DNA from: Hymenobacter psoromatis
Lineage (GTDB): Bacteria > Bacteroidota > Bacteroidia > Cytophagales > Hymenobacteraceae
Length of the DNA stretch: 64,000 nt
Direction: 5' to 3'
NCBI RefSeq assembly: GCF_020012125.1
Contig: NZ_JAIFAG010000003.1
Location: forward strand, 1-64,000
Shown: positions 17,612-26,762 of the stretch, piece after piece
Layout: the number at the start of each line of letters is the position of its first letter
How positions within the stretch are numbered: position 1 is the stretch's first letter
Made by a program: the position numbers and the translations under genes
The notes under the pieces: generated by a model
Database searches by the model: none
What the model was told of the DNA's origin: nothing
What the model saw: only the letters and a program-made list of their open reading frames with translations

Positions 17612-17842
17612 ATGAAAAAGCTCAGCAGTTTGCGCGAGTTGTTCAACGAATTGGAACAGCTCGCTGAAGACCAACAGGGACATCTAATCGGTGGATTTGC
17701 TGTTATAGGTGGTCTTCAAATGGTTAAATTTGAAGGAACTGATAACTGTGGTTCTAGCAATTGTACCACTTTTTGTGGTGGGGGATCGACCACAAATGCG
17801 AATTGCCCACCGATTAACGCTTCTTGTTTGCAAATGACATAA
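17612..17842 (+). CDS. RiPP precursor peptide 2
   Basis: A 76-aa paralogue of precursor 1 with leader MKKLSSLRELFNELEQLAE... and LIGG at 26-28. Core Cys are at 46, 51, 55, 65 and 72; the loop between the third and fourth Cys is longer (GGGSTTNAN) and the tail ends SCLQMT, shared with precursor 3. It lies 29 bp after precursor 1, with the same 5' leader sequence. The duplication is recent, judged by near-identical leader DNA. Confidence 0.85.
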   Translation: MKKLSSLRELFNELEQLAEDQQGHLIGGFAVIGGLQMVKFEGTDNCGSSNCTTFCGGGSTTNANCPPINASCLQMT

Positions 17843-17856
17843 TTTAATTAAGAATC

Positions 17857-18084
17857 ATGAAAAAGCTCAGCAGCTTGCGCGAGTTGTTCAACGAATTGGA
17901 ACAGCTCGCTGAAGACCAACAGGGACATCTAATCGGTGGATTTGCTGTTATAAGTGGTCTTCAAATGAATATCTTTGAAGGTGATAATAACTGTCACGGC
18001 GGCAACTGTTCAACTAATTGTGGGGATTCGACTACGAATGTAAATTGTACGCCGGTGAATGGGTCTTGTTTGCAAATGACATAA
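17857..18084 (+). CDS. RiPP precursor peptide 3
   Basis: A 75-aa paralogue with the same leader and LIGG site. Core Cys are at 46, 51, 55, 64 and 71. It ends SCLQMT like precursor 2, whereas its FEGDNNC segment is like precursor 1, so it looks like a recombinant of the two. It lies 14 bp after precursor 2; that spacer (AATTTAATTAAGAATC) is repeated before precursor 4, marking a tandem duplication unit. Confidence 0.85.
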   Translation: MKKLSSLRELFNELEQLAEDQQGHLIGGFAVISGLQMNIFEGDNNCHGGNCSTNCGDSTTNVNCTPVNGSCLQMT

Positions 18085-18098
18085 TTTAATTAAGAATC

Positions 18099-18287
18099 AT
18101 GAAAAAGCTCAGCAGCTTGCGCGAGTTGTTCAACGAATTGGAACAGCTCGCTGAAGACCAACAGGGACATATAATCGGTGGATTTGCCGCTATTAATACT
18201 TTAGAAATTCCCGCAATTGCAGGTGATAACGATCACACAGGCAACTGTGCAGTTGGGTGTGGTTCTGCAAACGCAACTTGTTTGTAG
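18099..18287 (+). CDS. RiPP precursor peptide 4 (divergent, three Cys)
   Basis: The leader is identical to precursors 2 and 3 except IIGG for LIGG. The 62-aa peptide has a different core: NTLEIPAIAGDNDHTGNC, with only three Cys (50, 54, 61). The first Cys of the family is replaced by His in DND-H, and the C-terminal Cys is missing. It may give a product with fewer crosslinks or be drifting out of use. Confidence 0.8.
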   Translation: MKKLSSLRELFNELEQLAEDQQGHIIGGFAAINTLEIPAIAGDNDHTGNCAVGCGSANATCL

Positions 18288-18335
18288 TGGTATTGATAAC
18301 AATTAAAACCATTTTTTCACCAACCAACCTTATTC

Positions 18336-18542
18336 ATGAAAAAGCTCAGTAATTTGCGCGAGTTGTTTAGCGAACTGGAACAACTCGCTGAAGATCAACA
18401 GGGACATCTAATCGGTGGATTTGCCGCCATAGGTGGTCTTCAAATGAACATCTTTGAAGGGACAGATAATTGTTCTGGTGGCAACTGCGCACCAGGCTGT
18501 AAAACTACAAACACCAATTGTATAGCAATCGCATGTGGCTAA
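18336..18542 (+). CDS. RiPP precursor peptide 5
   Basis: A 68-aa paralogue with the precursor-1 type leader (SNLRELFSELEQ) and the same upstream CATTTTTTCACCAA block. Core Cys are at 46, 51, 55, 62 and 67, in the motifs TDNC, GGNC, PGC, TNC and ACG. A 767-bp stretch with an IS remnant separates it from precursor 6. Confidence 0.85.
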   Translation: MKKLSNLRELFSELEQLAEDQQGHLIGGFAAIGGLQMNIFEGTDNCSGGNCAPGCKTTNTNCIAIACG

Positions 18543-19309
18543 TTGATTCTAATCTAAGGTTTAGCAACATTACTGATGCAATAATTGAAACGATTCCAGG
18601 TTCAATAGTCAGGCTTTATCAGTCAGACTGGTTATCAATAGCGTAGCCAGCCAGTTCTGGTCGAGCGTATGTTACTTTGCCACTGGTTGTCGAACAGCCT
18701 GTTACAGACGCTGATAGATAAGGCCAACCAAGACTACCTAGCCGCTAGTCGGCTAACCACGCCGTTGTTAGGTGTGCTTCGACAGCCAAAGAGCGCGGTT
18801 GGCCTCGCGCATCTTTGAGCACAGGGCCTAGATGAGGGAAAGAGCGTCAAAAGCATTAAACGCTAAATTTTGCATGTTGTGAAAATTCCTATTCTGGCTT
18901 TTGTATCCATACATCGAACGGCTATCATAGGGCAACAGCTTTCATTCTGCTACCAGCCCGGCATAATTGGTGCCAGCGGCTAATGATAATTGTGACGAAT
19001 AAGAGTTGTCGCGGACGCTTTGCCCGCCATCTGGCTACGCTTGGCCTTCTTCAAATCGATAGTAGCTCGAACAGTACCTGCGGCCAAGTCCGGTGGCCAT
19101 ACGCTGGATAATGGAGCGCACCTTTACCTGGCTCAACGGCTTTCGCTGCAAAGCTATTGACTAAAGGTTGACCCGCGCTCCCACTAAACCTAGCTAAATC
19201 ATTGCCAACATGATAATATGCCGCAATCAATTAACTTTAACTTAACCCCCTAACACCACCTAATCCTCGTTCAAATTCATTCAGATTCTCAAACCCATTT
19301 CAGTAATTT
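18543..19309. other. Non-coding gap within the peptide locus
   Basis: Apart from the short transposase remnant at 19075-19164, I see no gene. The composition is less AT-rich than the flanking precursors, which fits a decayed insertion splitting precursor 6 from precursors 1-5. The last 100 bp (19200-19309) return to AT-rich sequence and presumably contain the promoter for precursor 6 and the maturase. Confidence 0.5.
19075..19164 (+). pseudogene. C-terminal remnant of an IS5-type DDE transposase
   Basis: The frame YLRPSPVAIRWIMERTF, then TWLNGFR, then TAA, matches the conserved RWVVERTFAWL end of IS5-family transposases, including the catalytic Glu. Upstream the frame is lost. It is an old, truncated insertion inside the peptide locus. 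Confidence 0.55.
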
Positions 19310-19519
19310 ATGGAAAAGCTCAGTAACATACAAAGCTTATTCAATAAGCTAGAGCAACTTGCTGAAGATAAGCAAGGATACTTGATAGGTGGATTTGCTA
19401 TTATAAGCGCACCAAAAATAACTGATTTTGAAGGAGCTGATAACTGCAATGGAGGGAATTGTGTGTCTTCATGCGGCAAAACATCAAACTCAAACTGTGA
19501 ATTTGGTTGTGGAGGATAG
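19310..19519 (+). CDS. RiPP precursor peptide 6 (next to the maturase)
   Basis: A 69-aa peptide, more diverged in the leader (MEKLSNIQSLFNKLEQLAE, then DKQGYLIGG) but with the same GG site at 27-28. Core Cys are at 46, 51, 55, 63 and 67 (ADNC, GGNC, SSC, SNC, GCGG). It lies 63 bp before the radical SAM gene and is probably co-transcribed with it, which makes it the likely founder from which precursors 1-5 were amplified. Confidence 0.85.
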   Translation: MEKLSNIQSLFNKLEQLAEDKQGYLIGGFAIISAPKITDFEGADNCNGGNCVSSCGKTSNSNCEFGCGG

Positions 19520-19582
19520 CGTTTTTTTTGTAATTCATCCAAAGTATTATTTTTAAAATTTAAATCTTAAAGAATTTCAAAA

Positions 19583-20935
19583 ATGAAAATTAGCCAATTC
19601 ACCTCGCTGCTTCCGTATGGAAATGAATTTTTCTTGCACAACGGATTTACGGATAATTATCTCATTGTCCTTCCATTACTGAAAGACTTGTTTATCGCTG
19701 GTAAATCAGAGGGTATCGATAATCTTCAAGAGGTGCATCCAAAATTTTATGAGGCATTAGTAGAAGGTGGATATATAGTTGAAAATGAATCAAATGAAGT
19801 CGAACAAGTTAAAGAAGTAAGCAGATTGGTCGATCTAAACGAAAGTATCTACCGGCTCACAATTAATCCAACAATGAATTGTAATTTCAAGTGCTGGTAT
19901 TGCTACGAAACCCATGTAAAGGGTTCAAGAATGAGCAATGATATAATAGAAAGGACCAATTCATTTATTACTCAAACCGCAAAAAGTCCAGCGCTGAAGG
20001 ACTTTTCTTTATCTTGGTTTGGCGGTGAGCCTCTACTTTATTTTGAAGATATTGTTCTACCTATAATGAAGCATTTTAATGAAGTGTGTGCTGCTAATGG
20101 AATAAATGGTGGGATAAGCTTTACAACTAACGCCTACCTTGTCACAGAGTCGATGGCAAAACTTTTAAAAGAAAATAAGACTCAGCATATGCAAGTTACT
20201 TTAGACGGCGCAGAGCAAGATCATGACTTAGTGAGGTATGTCAATGCCAGCAAAGGTTCTTATAAGCAAATATTAAGAAATATAAAAACAATGCTACAAG
20301 AAGGCATAAGAATTACTATGCGGATAAATTACACTTTATCAAAAATTGAAAGGTGCTTAGATATTATTGATGATATTAATGACATAACTGAAGCGCAACG
20401 TGACCTATTGCTAATAGATTTTCATCGTGTCTGGCAGGACAAGGGTGAAGATATAGAAGACATGACACATTATGTCATAAATAAATTTCAAAGCGCAGGT
20501 TTACCTGTTCGCTCGAATTTATCAATGAATAATTTGCGTGACTCCTGCTACGCTGATAAGAAAAACAGTTGTACTATTAATTATAATGGCGATATATTCA
20601 AATGTACCGCCAGAGATTTTACTACTGTAAAACGTGAAGGCTATATAAGCGAACTAGGGGAAATTGTATGGGAGAATGATTCTCTTAACAAAAGACTTTC
20701 GGCAAAATTTAACAACAAACCTTGTCTAGAATGCCGTATTCTTCCCCTATGTAATGGAGGTTGCTCGCAACATGCTGTAGATAATTTGGGAAAAGGAGAT
20801 TATTGCGTAAATGGCTTTGATGAAAAGCAAAAGGATAAAATAATTATTGGAAAGTTTGAAGAGGCATTAATATTAAACGAAAAACGCAGATTATTAGAAG
20901 AATCACAGAAAACGGTGCTTCTGCCTAGCTCTTAA
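19583..20935 (+). CDS. Radical SAM/SPASM peptide maturase
   Basis: The 450-aa cytosolic enzyme would use S-adenosylmethionine and iron-sulfur clusters to crosslink the core peptides. Residues 1-85 form a small N-terminal domain (probable leader-binding element). The radical SAM motif CNFKCWYC (Cys100, 104, 107) follows, then the SLSWFGGEPLL SAM-binding loop. The SPASM region (about 322-425) has CYADKKNSC, FKCTARDF, CLECRILPLCNGGC and a final YCVNGF, enough Cys for two auxiliary clusters. It directly follows precursor 6. With Cys-rich cores, thioether (ranthipeptide or sactipeptide-like) chemistry is a reasonable inference, but the product is not known. Confidence 0.9.
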   Translation: MKISQFTSLLPYGNEFFLHNGFTDNYLIVLPLLKDLFIAGKSEGIDNLQEVHPKFYEALVEGGYIVENESNEVEQVKEVSRLVDLNESIYRLTINPTMNCNFKCWYCYETHVKGSRMSNDIIERTNSFITQTAKSPALKDFSLSWFGGEPLLYFEDIVLPIMKHFNEVCAANGINGGISFTTNAYLVTESMAKLLKENKTQHMQVTLDGAEQDHDLVRYVNASKGSYKQILRNIKTMLQEGIRITMRINYTLSKIERCLDIIDDINDITEAQRDLLLIDFHRVWQDKGEDIEDMTHYVINKFQSAGLPVRSNLSMNNLRDSCYADKKNSCTINYNGDIFKCTARDFTTVKREGYISELGEIVWENDSLNKRLSAKFNNKPCLECRILPLCNGGCSQHAVDNLGKGDYCVNGFDEKQKDKIIIGKFEEALILNEKRRLLEESQKTVLLPSS

Positions 20936-22031
20936 TTTTCGAGTTAAAAACTCAATTTAATTAGCTAAAGCAATTAATATTATTAGTGCAGGCACAGAAG
21001 TGTACTAATGTCTTTACTAGCAAATTTATATTTATCTAGAATTCACATGCTCTAATATTTGACACTTGTAAGCAGAGAAATGGACCTATAGCAAAAAAAT
21101 TGTGAACTTGTTCGCCTTGATTCACTATGTAAGCCGACACGAATGCCATCGTGGCGTAAAAATGCATCAAAGCTATTTGACACACATTAATATTGAAGAA
21201 TTATATTTATATAATATATACCTATTGCTCGTACGTAAGTATTAATAGTACCATAGAAAGTTTAACGGTCTCGGAGCTATAGCACTGTGGCTACTAAGCG
21301 AATAAAGGACAAATAATGTGCGTCCGACTTGTCATAGTGCGTGGCGACGCGGCAAAACTTTTTGATGCGATAGCAAAGTTGTTCAACTGCTTAGAGTTAG
21401 GCGTAGCACATAGAATCGTAGAAGAGGGATTGACTACGCTTGCACTGCGGCTAAATAATAGTGCCAGTACTGCACGCAGTCGGGGCTTCAACCAGCGTGT
21501 CGGCGAAATAGCTGTAGTCGGCAATGAGATAGGTCAGTGCCAGTTTGATGAATTAGGGCGGGACGTTGAGGTTCTAACCCTTCGGCAGGCAGTTTTAAAA
21601 GAAGCAGCCGTGGGCATTGGCCTCGATGTACGGCTTGCTAGTCAAGCCGCTGCAGCTGTGGTTCAGGTCTTGCGGCCCATTTTTTTGGACAACCTATTAG
21701 CGTGCTTGTATACCTGCACGGTGGTCAAATCAAGCTGTGACATGTGCAATACATCTTCCTATTGTACAGTTGCTGACATTTGGGCTCACCCATCATTAAG
21801 GGTCAAGCGATGGAAACGGGCATACGTGGTGTGCGAGTTCTCAAGTAGGGGTAGGGTACGTCACAGAGACCATTGCGCGTAAGCCCCCGAACGGACTCTC
21901 ACGAACAGGCAGTTATCCTAACTCTTACAAGGTTTCACGAAGAAATTGAAACAACTTTTAGCAAATTAAAGATTTATTTTTAAAACAAGATATTATTTAA
22001 ATTTTTTATTACATAAATATACATAATTAAA
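20936..22031. other. Non-coding gap between maturase and exporter genes
   Basis: The only recognisable content is the IS5-family remnant at about 21277-21620. A plus-strand frame at 21316-21882 is the antisense of that remnant. 20936-21270 and 21900-22031 are AT-rich and probably native; the last part should hold the exporter promoter. Confidence 0.5.
21277..21620 (-). pseudogene. IS5-family transposase remnant
   Basis: On the minus strand the frame reads AVEQLCYRIKKFCRVATHYD and then SDAHYLSFIRLV before a TAG at 21277-21279. This is the conserved C-terminus of IS5-type transposases (VERxFxRLKxFRRIATRYDK). Stops and frameshifts break the upstream LIADYSYFAD part. The rest of the element has decayed. 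Confidence 0.6.
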
Positions 22032-24239
22032 ATGGCGAATAAAATTAAGTTTTATCCACAACTGGAGTCCACGGATTGCGGACCATCTTGTTTAAGGATG
22101 GTTTTATCTTATTATAATCGCACACTCACCTTGAATCAAATTAAAAGCTTTTTTACAATTACTAAAGTTGGAATTAGCATACATGACATTTTTGTCGCCG
22201 CTAAAAGCTTCGGCATGGACTCTCTTGTTGTGAAAATTAGTATAGAACAGCTATCAGAAATTCCATTGCCAGTGATACTACATTGGAAACAAGACCATTT
22301 TATTGTATTGTACGGAATTGTTAAGAAAAATGATATAATAACTAAATTGAGCATCGCAGATCCTGCATACGGCAAGATTAATCTCAGCATTGAAGACTTC
22401 GAGAATAATTGGATAAATAACGACGAAAAAGGAGTAGCACTGGTACTTATACCGGATGGAAACTTCTTTGAACCAATTCAAGGTCTTCCTCTAGCTGATG
22501 AGAATGTATTAAAGAGAGTATTATTGTTTACAAAAAAAAATATAAAAGGAAATTCCTCCTCTTTGTTAGCTGCTACACTATTTTTTTTAGTGGCTATGAT
22601 AACAAACTGGTCATTACCAATTTTTTTTCAAAAAGTTATTGACTTAGGTATTGGACACAAAAACTTATCAATAGTTATTATACTACTACTTGCACAATTT
22701 GCTATAATATTAGGTAATGCTGTGAGCGATTTTGCTAATTCAAAAATATTACTTAAAGTAGGATTTAATATTGGTATTAAAATGCTTAAAGACTTCTTAC
22801 TTAAAGTAATTAGTTTACCTATTAGCTTTTTTGATAATAGAATTAATTCTGATATTATTCAGAGGATTGATGATCAAGAAAGATTACAAAGTTTCTTAAC
22901 TTATAAATTACTATCATTTATAATTGCTATTGCAAATTTTATAGTATTTTCAGGAATGATTTTTTACTATAATAAGGTGTCTTTCTTAATCTGTTTAACC
23001 AGTTCTATTTTTTCTATTACATGGATGACATTATTTTTAGAAAAGAGGAAAATGTTAGATTATTCAAGATTTTCTTTTGCATCTGAAAATAAAAATAATA
23101 TATATGAAATCATATCAGGGATGTCAGAAATTAAAATAAATAATGCAGAGAATAAAAAAATTAACCGTTGGCAAGAGGTACAAAATAATTTAAATTCTAT
23201 TGTGCTTCATTCATTAAATCTTAATTATTATCAGCTCTTTGGAGTGAATGTATTGAACAGAGCAAAGGATGTACTTATAATCGCTATTTGTGCTGACCAA
23301 GTCATAAAAGGCAAAATGACTATGGGAGTGATTATGACAATAAGTTATCTACTAGGGCAAGTAACTAGACCTGTTGAACAGATTGTGGACTTTATACGGA
23401 ACCTTCAAGATGCTACATTATCTTTTGAGAGAATGTATGAAGTGCAGCAGAGAGAGGAAGAAAAATTTAATTTAAATACTTCTTTACCGACATCCATTAA
23501 CAATGGTTTTAAAATAAAAGATGTAAGTTTTAAATATCCCGGAAGTTATAATAAATTAGTTATTAATAGAATCAACGTTGAAATTCCTTTAAATAAAACA
23601 ACTGCTATTGTTGGTGCTAGTGGAAGTGGTAAAACCACAATGTTAAAATTGCTATTAGGTTTCTATTACCCACAAAGCGGAGAAATTTTACTAGACGATA
23701 TAGTATTCAGCGAACTAGATGTTAAATATTGGCGAAAGCAATGTGGAGTTGTTTTACAAGACGGTTATATTTTCAGTGGAACAATTGGTGAAAATATTTC
23801 TTTGAGTGATACTAATATTGATGAGGAGAAGTTAATTTCAGCATTAAACATTGCTTGCCTCCATGAGTTTGTTTTAAATTTACCGATGGGCTATCACACA
23901 AAAATAGGGAGAACTGGTATAGAACTTAGTGGCGGTCAAAAACAACGTTTATTAATTGCTAGAGCTGTTTACAAGAATCCCACTTTTATTTTTTTCGATG
24001 AAGCAACAAGCTCTTTAGATGCAAATAACGAGAGACAGATAATGATTAATCTTCAATCATTTTTCAAAAATAAGACTGTTGTAGTAATTGCTCATAGATT
24101 AAGTACTGTTAGGAATGCAGATCAAATACTTGTTCTTGAGAAAGGATCAATAGTAGAAAGTGGCACACACATAGAATTAATAAACAATGAATCTTATTAT
24201 TATAATCTAATCAAAAATCAGCTTGAATTAGGAAAATAA
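22032..24239 (+). CDS. Peptidase-containing ABC exporter (C39 peptidase, membrane and ATPase domains)
   Basis: At 735 aa this is a full PCAT. Residues 1-140 are a C39 cysteine peptidase with Cys16 (STDCGPSCL), His89 (DHFIVLY) and Asp110 (IADPAYG), which cuts after the GG of the leaders. Residues about 170-460 hold six membrane helices. The nucleotide-binding domain has Walker A GASGSGKTT (528-536), LSGGQ (632-636), Walker B IFFDEA (about 653-658) and the AHRLS His switch. All catalytic residues are present. It would cleave and export the matured peptides of this locus. It shares the AT-rich composition of the precursors and is followed 33 bp later by the beta-barrel gene. Confidence 0.95.
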   Translation: MANKIKFYPQLESTDCGPSCLRMVLSYYNRTLTLNQIKSFFTITKVGISIHDIFVAAKSFGMDSLVVKISIEQLSEIPLPVILHWKQDHFIVLYGIVKKNDIITKLSIADPAYGKINLSIEDFENNWINNDEKGVALVLIPDGNFFEPIQGLPLADENVLKRVLLFTKKNIKGNSSSLLAATLFFLVAMITNWSLPIFFQKVIDLGIGHKNLSIVIILLLAQFAIILGNAVSDFANSKILLKVGFNIGIKMLKDFLLKVISLPISFFDNRINSDIIQRIDDQERLQSFLTYKLLSFIIAIANFIVFSGMIFYYNKVSFLICLTSSIFSITWMTLFLEKRKMLDYSRFSFASENKNNIYEIISGMSEIKINNAENKKINRWQEVQNNLNSIVLHSLNLNYYQLFGVNVLNRAKDVLIIAICADQVIKGKMTMGVIMTISYLLGQVTRPVEQIVDFIRNLQDATLSFERMYEVQQREEEKFNLNTSLPTSINNGFKIKDVSFKYPGSYNKLVINRINVEIPLNKTTAIVGASGSGKTTMLKLLLGFYYPQSGEILLDDIVFSELDVKYWRKQCGVVLQDGYIFSGTIGENISLSDTNIDEEKLISALNIACLHEFVLNLPMGYHTKIGRTGIELSGGQKQRLLIARAVYKNPTFIFFDEATSSLDANNERQIMINLQSFFKNKTVVVIAHRLSTVRNADQILVLEKGSIVESGTHIELINNESYYYNLIKNQLELGK

Positions 24240-24272
24240 TTATTAAAACATTGAAATCAATATCAATTCGAA

Positions 24273-26705
24273 ATGAAGCAATTCATTAAGCTTATCTTAG
24301 TAATTGTTCCAATTTTAACTTGGCAGATAAGTTATGCTCAACTAGCTGAGTCTAATTTAGTATCTGGAACAGTTTGTGATGAAAATAAAAAGCCCATATT
24401 GGGAACTAATATTTTACTATTTAATAAATCAGACTCACTTAATCTAATTCTCTCTACAATTTCTGATTCTTTAGGGCATTTTTCATTCTCATCCTTGAAG
24501 TTAGGTCAGTATTCGATTTTAATAAAATCCTTTGGCTATCAGAATACGTTGCGCAAAACTATTAATTTAACTCGCACTAATTCAAATTATTCATTAGGAG
24601 TAATTTCATTACAAACTGACTCTAAGGTACTTGGAGAAGTAATCGTTACAGGTGAACCACCATTGGTTACGCAGAAACTCGGCGTAATTACTGTAAACAT
24701 GAATAGTTCTTATTTAAAAACAGCTACTAACACACTTGACGTGTTAAGCAGGTCGCCTGGGATTCGAGTTGATGTACAAGGAAATATATTGCTAGCAAAT
24801 GGTGTCTCACCAGTTGTATACATGGATGGAAAACAAATTCCTCTTACTAGTGACGAGCTTAAATCTATAGCTCGAGAGGATATTGAGAGTATTGAAATTA
24901 TGCCTAACGCATCGGCTCGATATGACGGAGATACTAAAGCAGTTATTGAACTTAAACTTAAGCGAGATAAGAATTTGGGAATAAAGGGGAATTTATACGG
25001 TGGCGGGTATGTTAATAGGAAATTCTTAGGAAGTGAAACAGGAGTCAGTATTACATATAAGACTAAGAAGTGGATCAACTATATTCGGTTATCGACCAAT
25101 ATTTCAAATAATTTTTTGTTATCAAATTCATCTAGAGTTTCTGCTGATGCGCTTGGTAATTTTGAGACATTTAATATCAATGGTCTCGCACGTTTGCATA
25201 CAAATCCGGTATCGTTTCAAACTAGCTCAGACTATAGTTTTAATACAAAAAATACAATAGGTTTTTTAATAAAAGGCCTTTCTACAACTGGCAATGATGT
25301 AACTCAAAATACTACGGACATTCTAAACTCGAATGGCAACTATTCATTGCCAACTCTTTCCACCTCACTCAAAAAAAACCTATCTATAGGGACTGATTTA
25401 AGCTACAAGTTAACGCTGGAACCATCAAAGACAAGCTTACAAGCGTATCTGGACTTTATACATTATAATTATCAACAGGAGCAAACCTTTGTGAGTGATT
25501 TTACTAATGCACCAACTGATATTAACAATTTTCCTAGCGTTCTAATTAGTAATTATCCTAGTACTACCAATATTTTTTCTTTTAGAATCGACTATACCAA
25601 AACATTTAATAAAGGTAGTAAGATAAGTGCTGGCATGAAAAATACAAATACAGATACAGATAACAAAGCTGATTTTGATAGTATTAGAGTAAGCGAACCA
25701 AATAAACTTTACCATGATTATTCTAAAAGCAATCAATTTTTGTATAAAGAGAGAATAAATGCTGGATACATTGGCTATACTTTTGACAAAAAAAATAATT
25801 CTTTTGATTTAGCAGTTCGTCTCGAAAACACTAAATCCCAAGGAAATTCATTAACTTTGAATCAATCTGTTAATAGAAATTACTTGAAGATACTTCCAAG
25901 TTTCAGCTTTCAACACAATTTTAGTAAGACAACTAACTTATCATTAGATTTTTCTCGTAAATTAAGCAGGCCTACTTTTTTCGATCTCAATCCATTTAGG
26001 TTCTATACAAACCCTTACACATACAATGAAGGTAATCCATTTCTTTTGCCATCTACAATCACCTCTACTGACATAGGTTATCATTATAAAGACTTAAATA
26101 TAACATTAAAACATATTATATTTGCGAATCAATTCGCACAACTTCCACTTCATAACCCTGTAAATAATACACTGGCTTATATCAGAACAAATTTAGATAA
26201 AGTACAAAACTTTTCTATAGAATCAAATTTTGACTATAGTTTCGTGAAATGGTGGAAGATTCATCATTACTTGGTACTTTATCATACTAAAACAACTTCT
26301 TTTTTTGATAATAATTATATTAATAATGGTGCTTTTTCTGTTTATTTATATGGACAGCATGCATTTACATTACCGAATAAATTTAACCTCAACTTGAGTT
26401 ATTATTATAGTGGCCCTAGCGCTTCACAGGTATATACTGTTAAAAGTAATTCCAGCATTAGTTTTGGTTTGCAAAAAAGTTTTTTTAAAGAAAAGATTAA
26501 TACTCAAATTAATATTAGTGATATATTTAACTTTTATAGAGAATCTTTTTATGGTTACTACAATAATTTTTATATTAATAATATGCAAAAACGTGGTGTT
26601 CAGCAAATAAATATAAGATTTACATATTCATTTGGCAAATCTACATTTAATCGCCAAAATAAATATTCTGGAAGTACAGAAGAGGAAAATAGAGCAAGCC
26701 ATTAA
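24273..26705 (+). CDS. TonB-dependent-type outer-membrane beta-barrel protein
   Basis: The 810-aa protein has a signal peptide (ending SYAQ), an N-terminal carboxypeptidase-regulatory-like domain (about residues 30-115, VSGTVCDENKKPILGT), a plug region (EVIVTGEPPLV, DVLSRSPGIRV, VVYMDGKQI, SIEIMPNASARYDG) and a long barrel ending in aromatic strands (NIRFTYSFGKS). It belongs to the outer-membrane beta-barrel group often encoded next to peptide exporters in Bacteroidota. Located 33 bp after the PCAT gene, it may pass the peptide across the outer membrane or take part in sensing or self-protection; which of these is not shown by the sequence. No stop or frameshift is present. Confidence 0.85.
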   Translation: MKQFIKLILVIVPILTWQISYAQLAESNLVSGTVCDENKKPILGTNILLFNKSDSLNLILSTISDSLGHFSFSSLKLGQYSILIKSFGYQNTLRKTINLTRTNSNYSLGVISLQTDSKVLGEVIVTGEPPLVTQKLGVITVNMNSSYLKTATNTLDVLSRSPGIRVDVQGNILLANGVSPVVYMDGKQIPLTSDELKSIAREDIESIEIMPNASARYDGDTKAVIELKLKRDKNLGIKGNLYGGGYVNRKFLGSETGVSITYKTKKWINYIRLSTNISNNFLLSNSSRVSADALGNFETFNINGLARLHTNPVSFQTSSDYSFNTKNTIGFLIKGLSTTGNDVTQNTTDILNSNGNYSLPTLSTSLKKNLSIGTDLSYKLTLEPSKTSLQAYLDFIHYNYQQEQTFVSDFTNAPTDINNFPSVLISNYPSTTNIFSFRIDYTKTFNKGSKISAGMKNTNTDTDNKADFDSIRVSEPNKLYHDYSKSNQFLYKERINAGYIGYTFDKKNNSFDLAVRLENTKSQGNSLTLNQSVNRNYLKILPSFSFQHNFSKTTNLSLDFSRKLSRPTFFDLNPFRFYTNPYTYNEGNPFLLPSTITSTDIGYHYKDLNITLKHIIFANQFAQLPLHNPVNNTLAYIRTNLDKVQNFSIESNFDYSFVKWWKIHHYLVLYHTKTTSFFDNNYINNGAFSVYLYGQHAFTLPNKFNLNLSYYYSGPSASQVYTVKSNSSISFGLQKSFFKEKINTQINISDIFNFYRESFYGYYNNFYINNMQKRGVQQINIRFTYSFGKSTFNRQNKYSGSTEEENRASH

Positions 26706-26762
26706 GTAAATTTAAATTTTATAGCTTATCAAAACAATTGATTAAGTTTCAAAAAATTTAAT

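Noticed and set aside
21316..21882. 188-aa plus-strand frame between the maturase and the exporter
   Set aside because: It is antisense to an IS5 transposase remnant and has no protein-like features.
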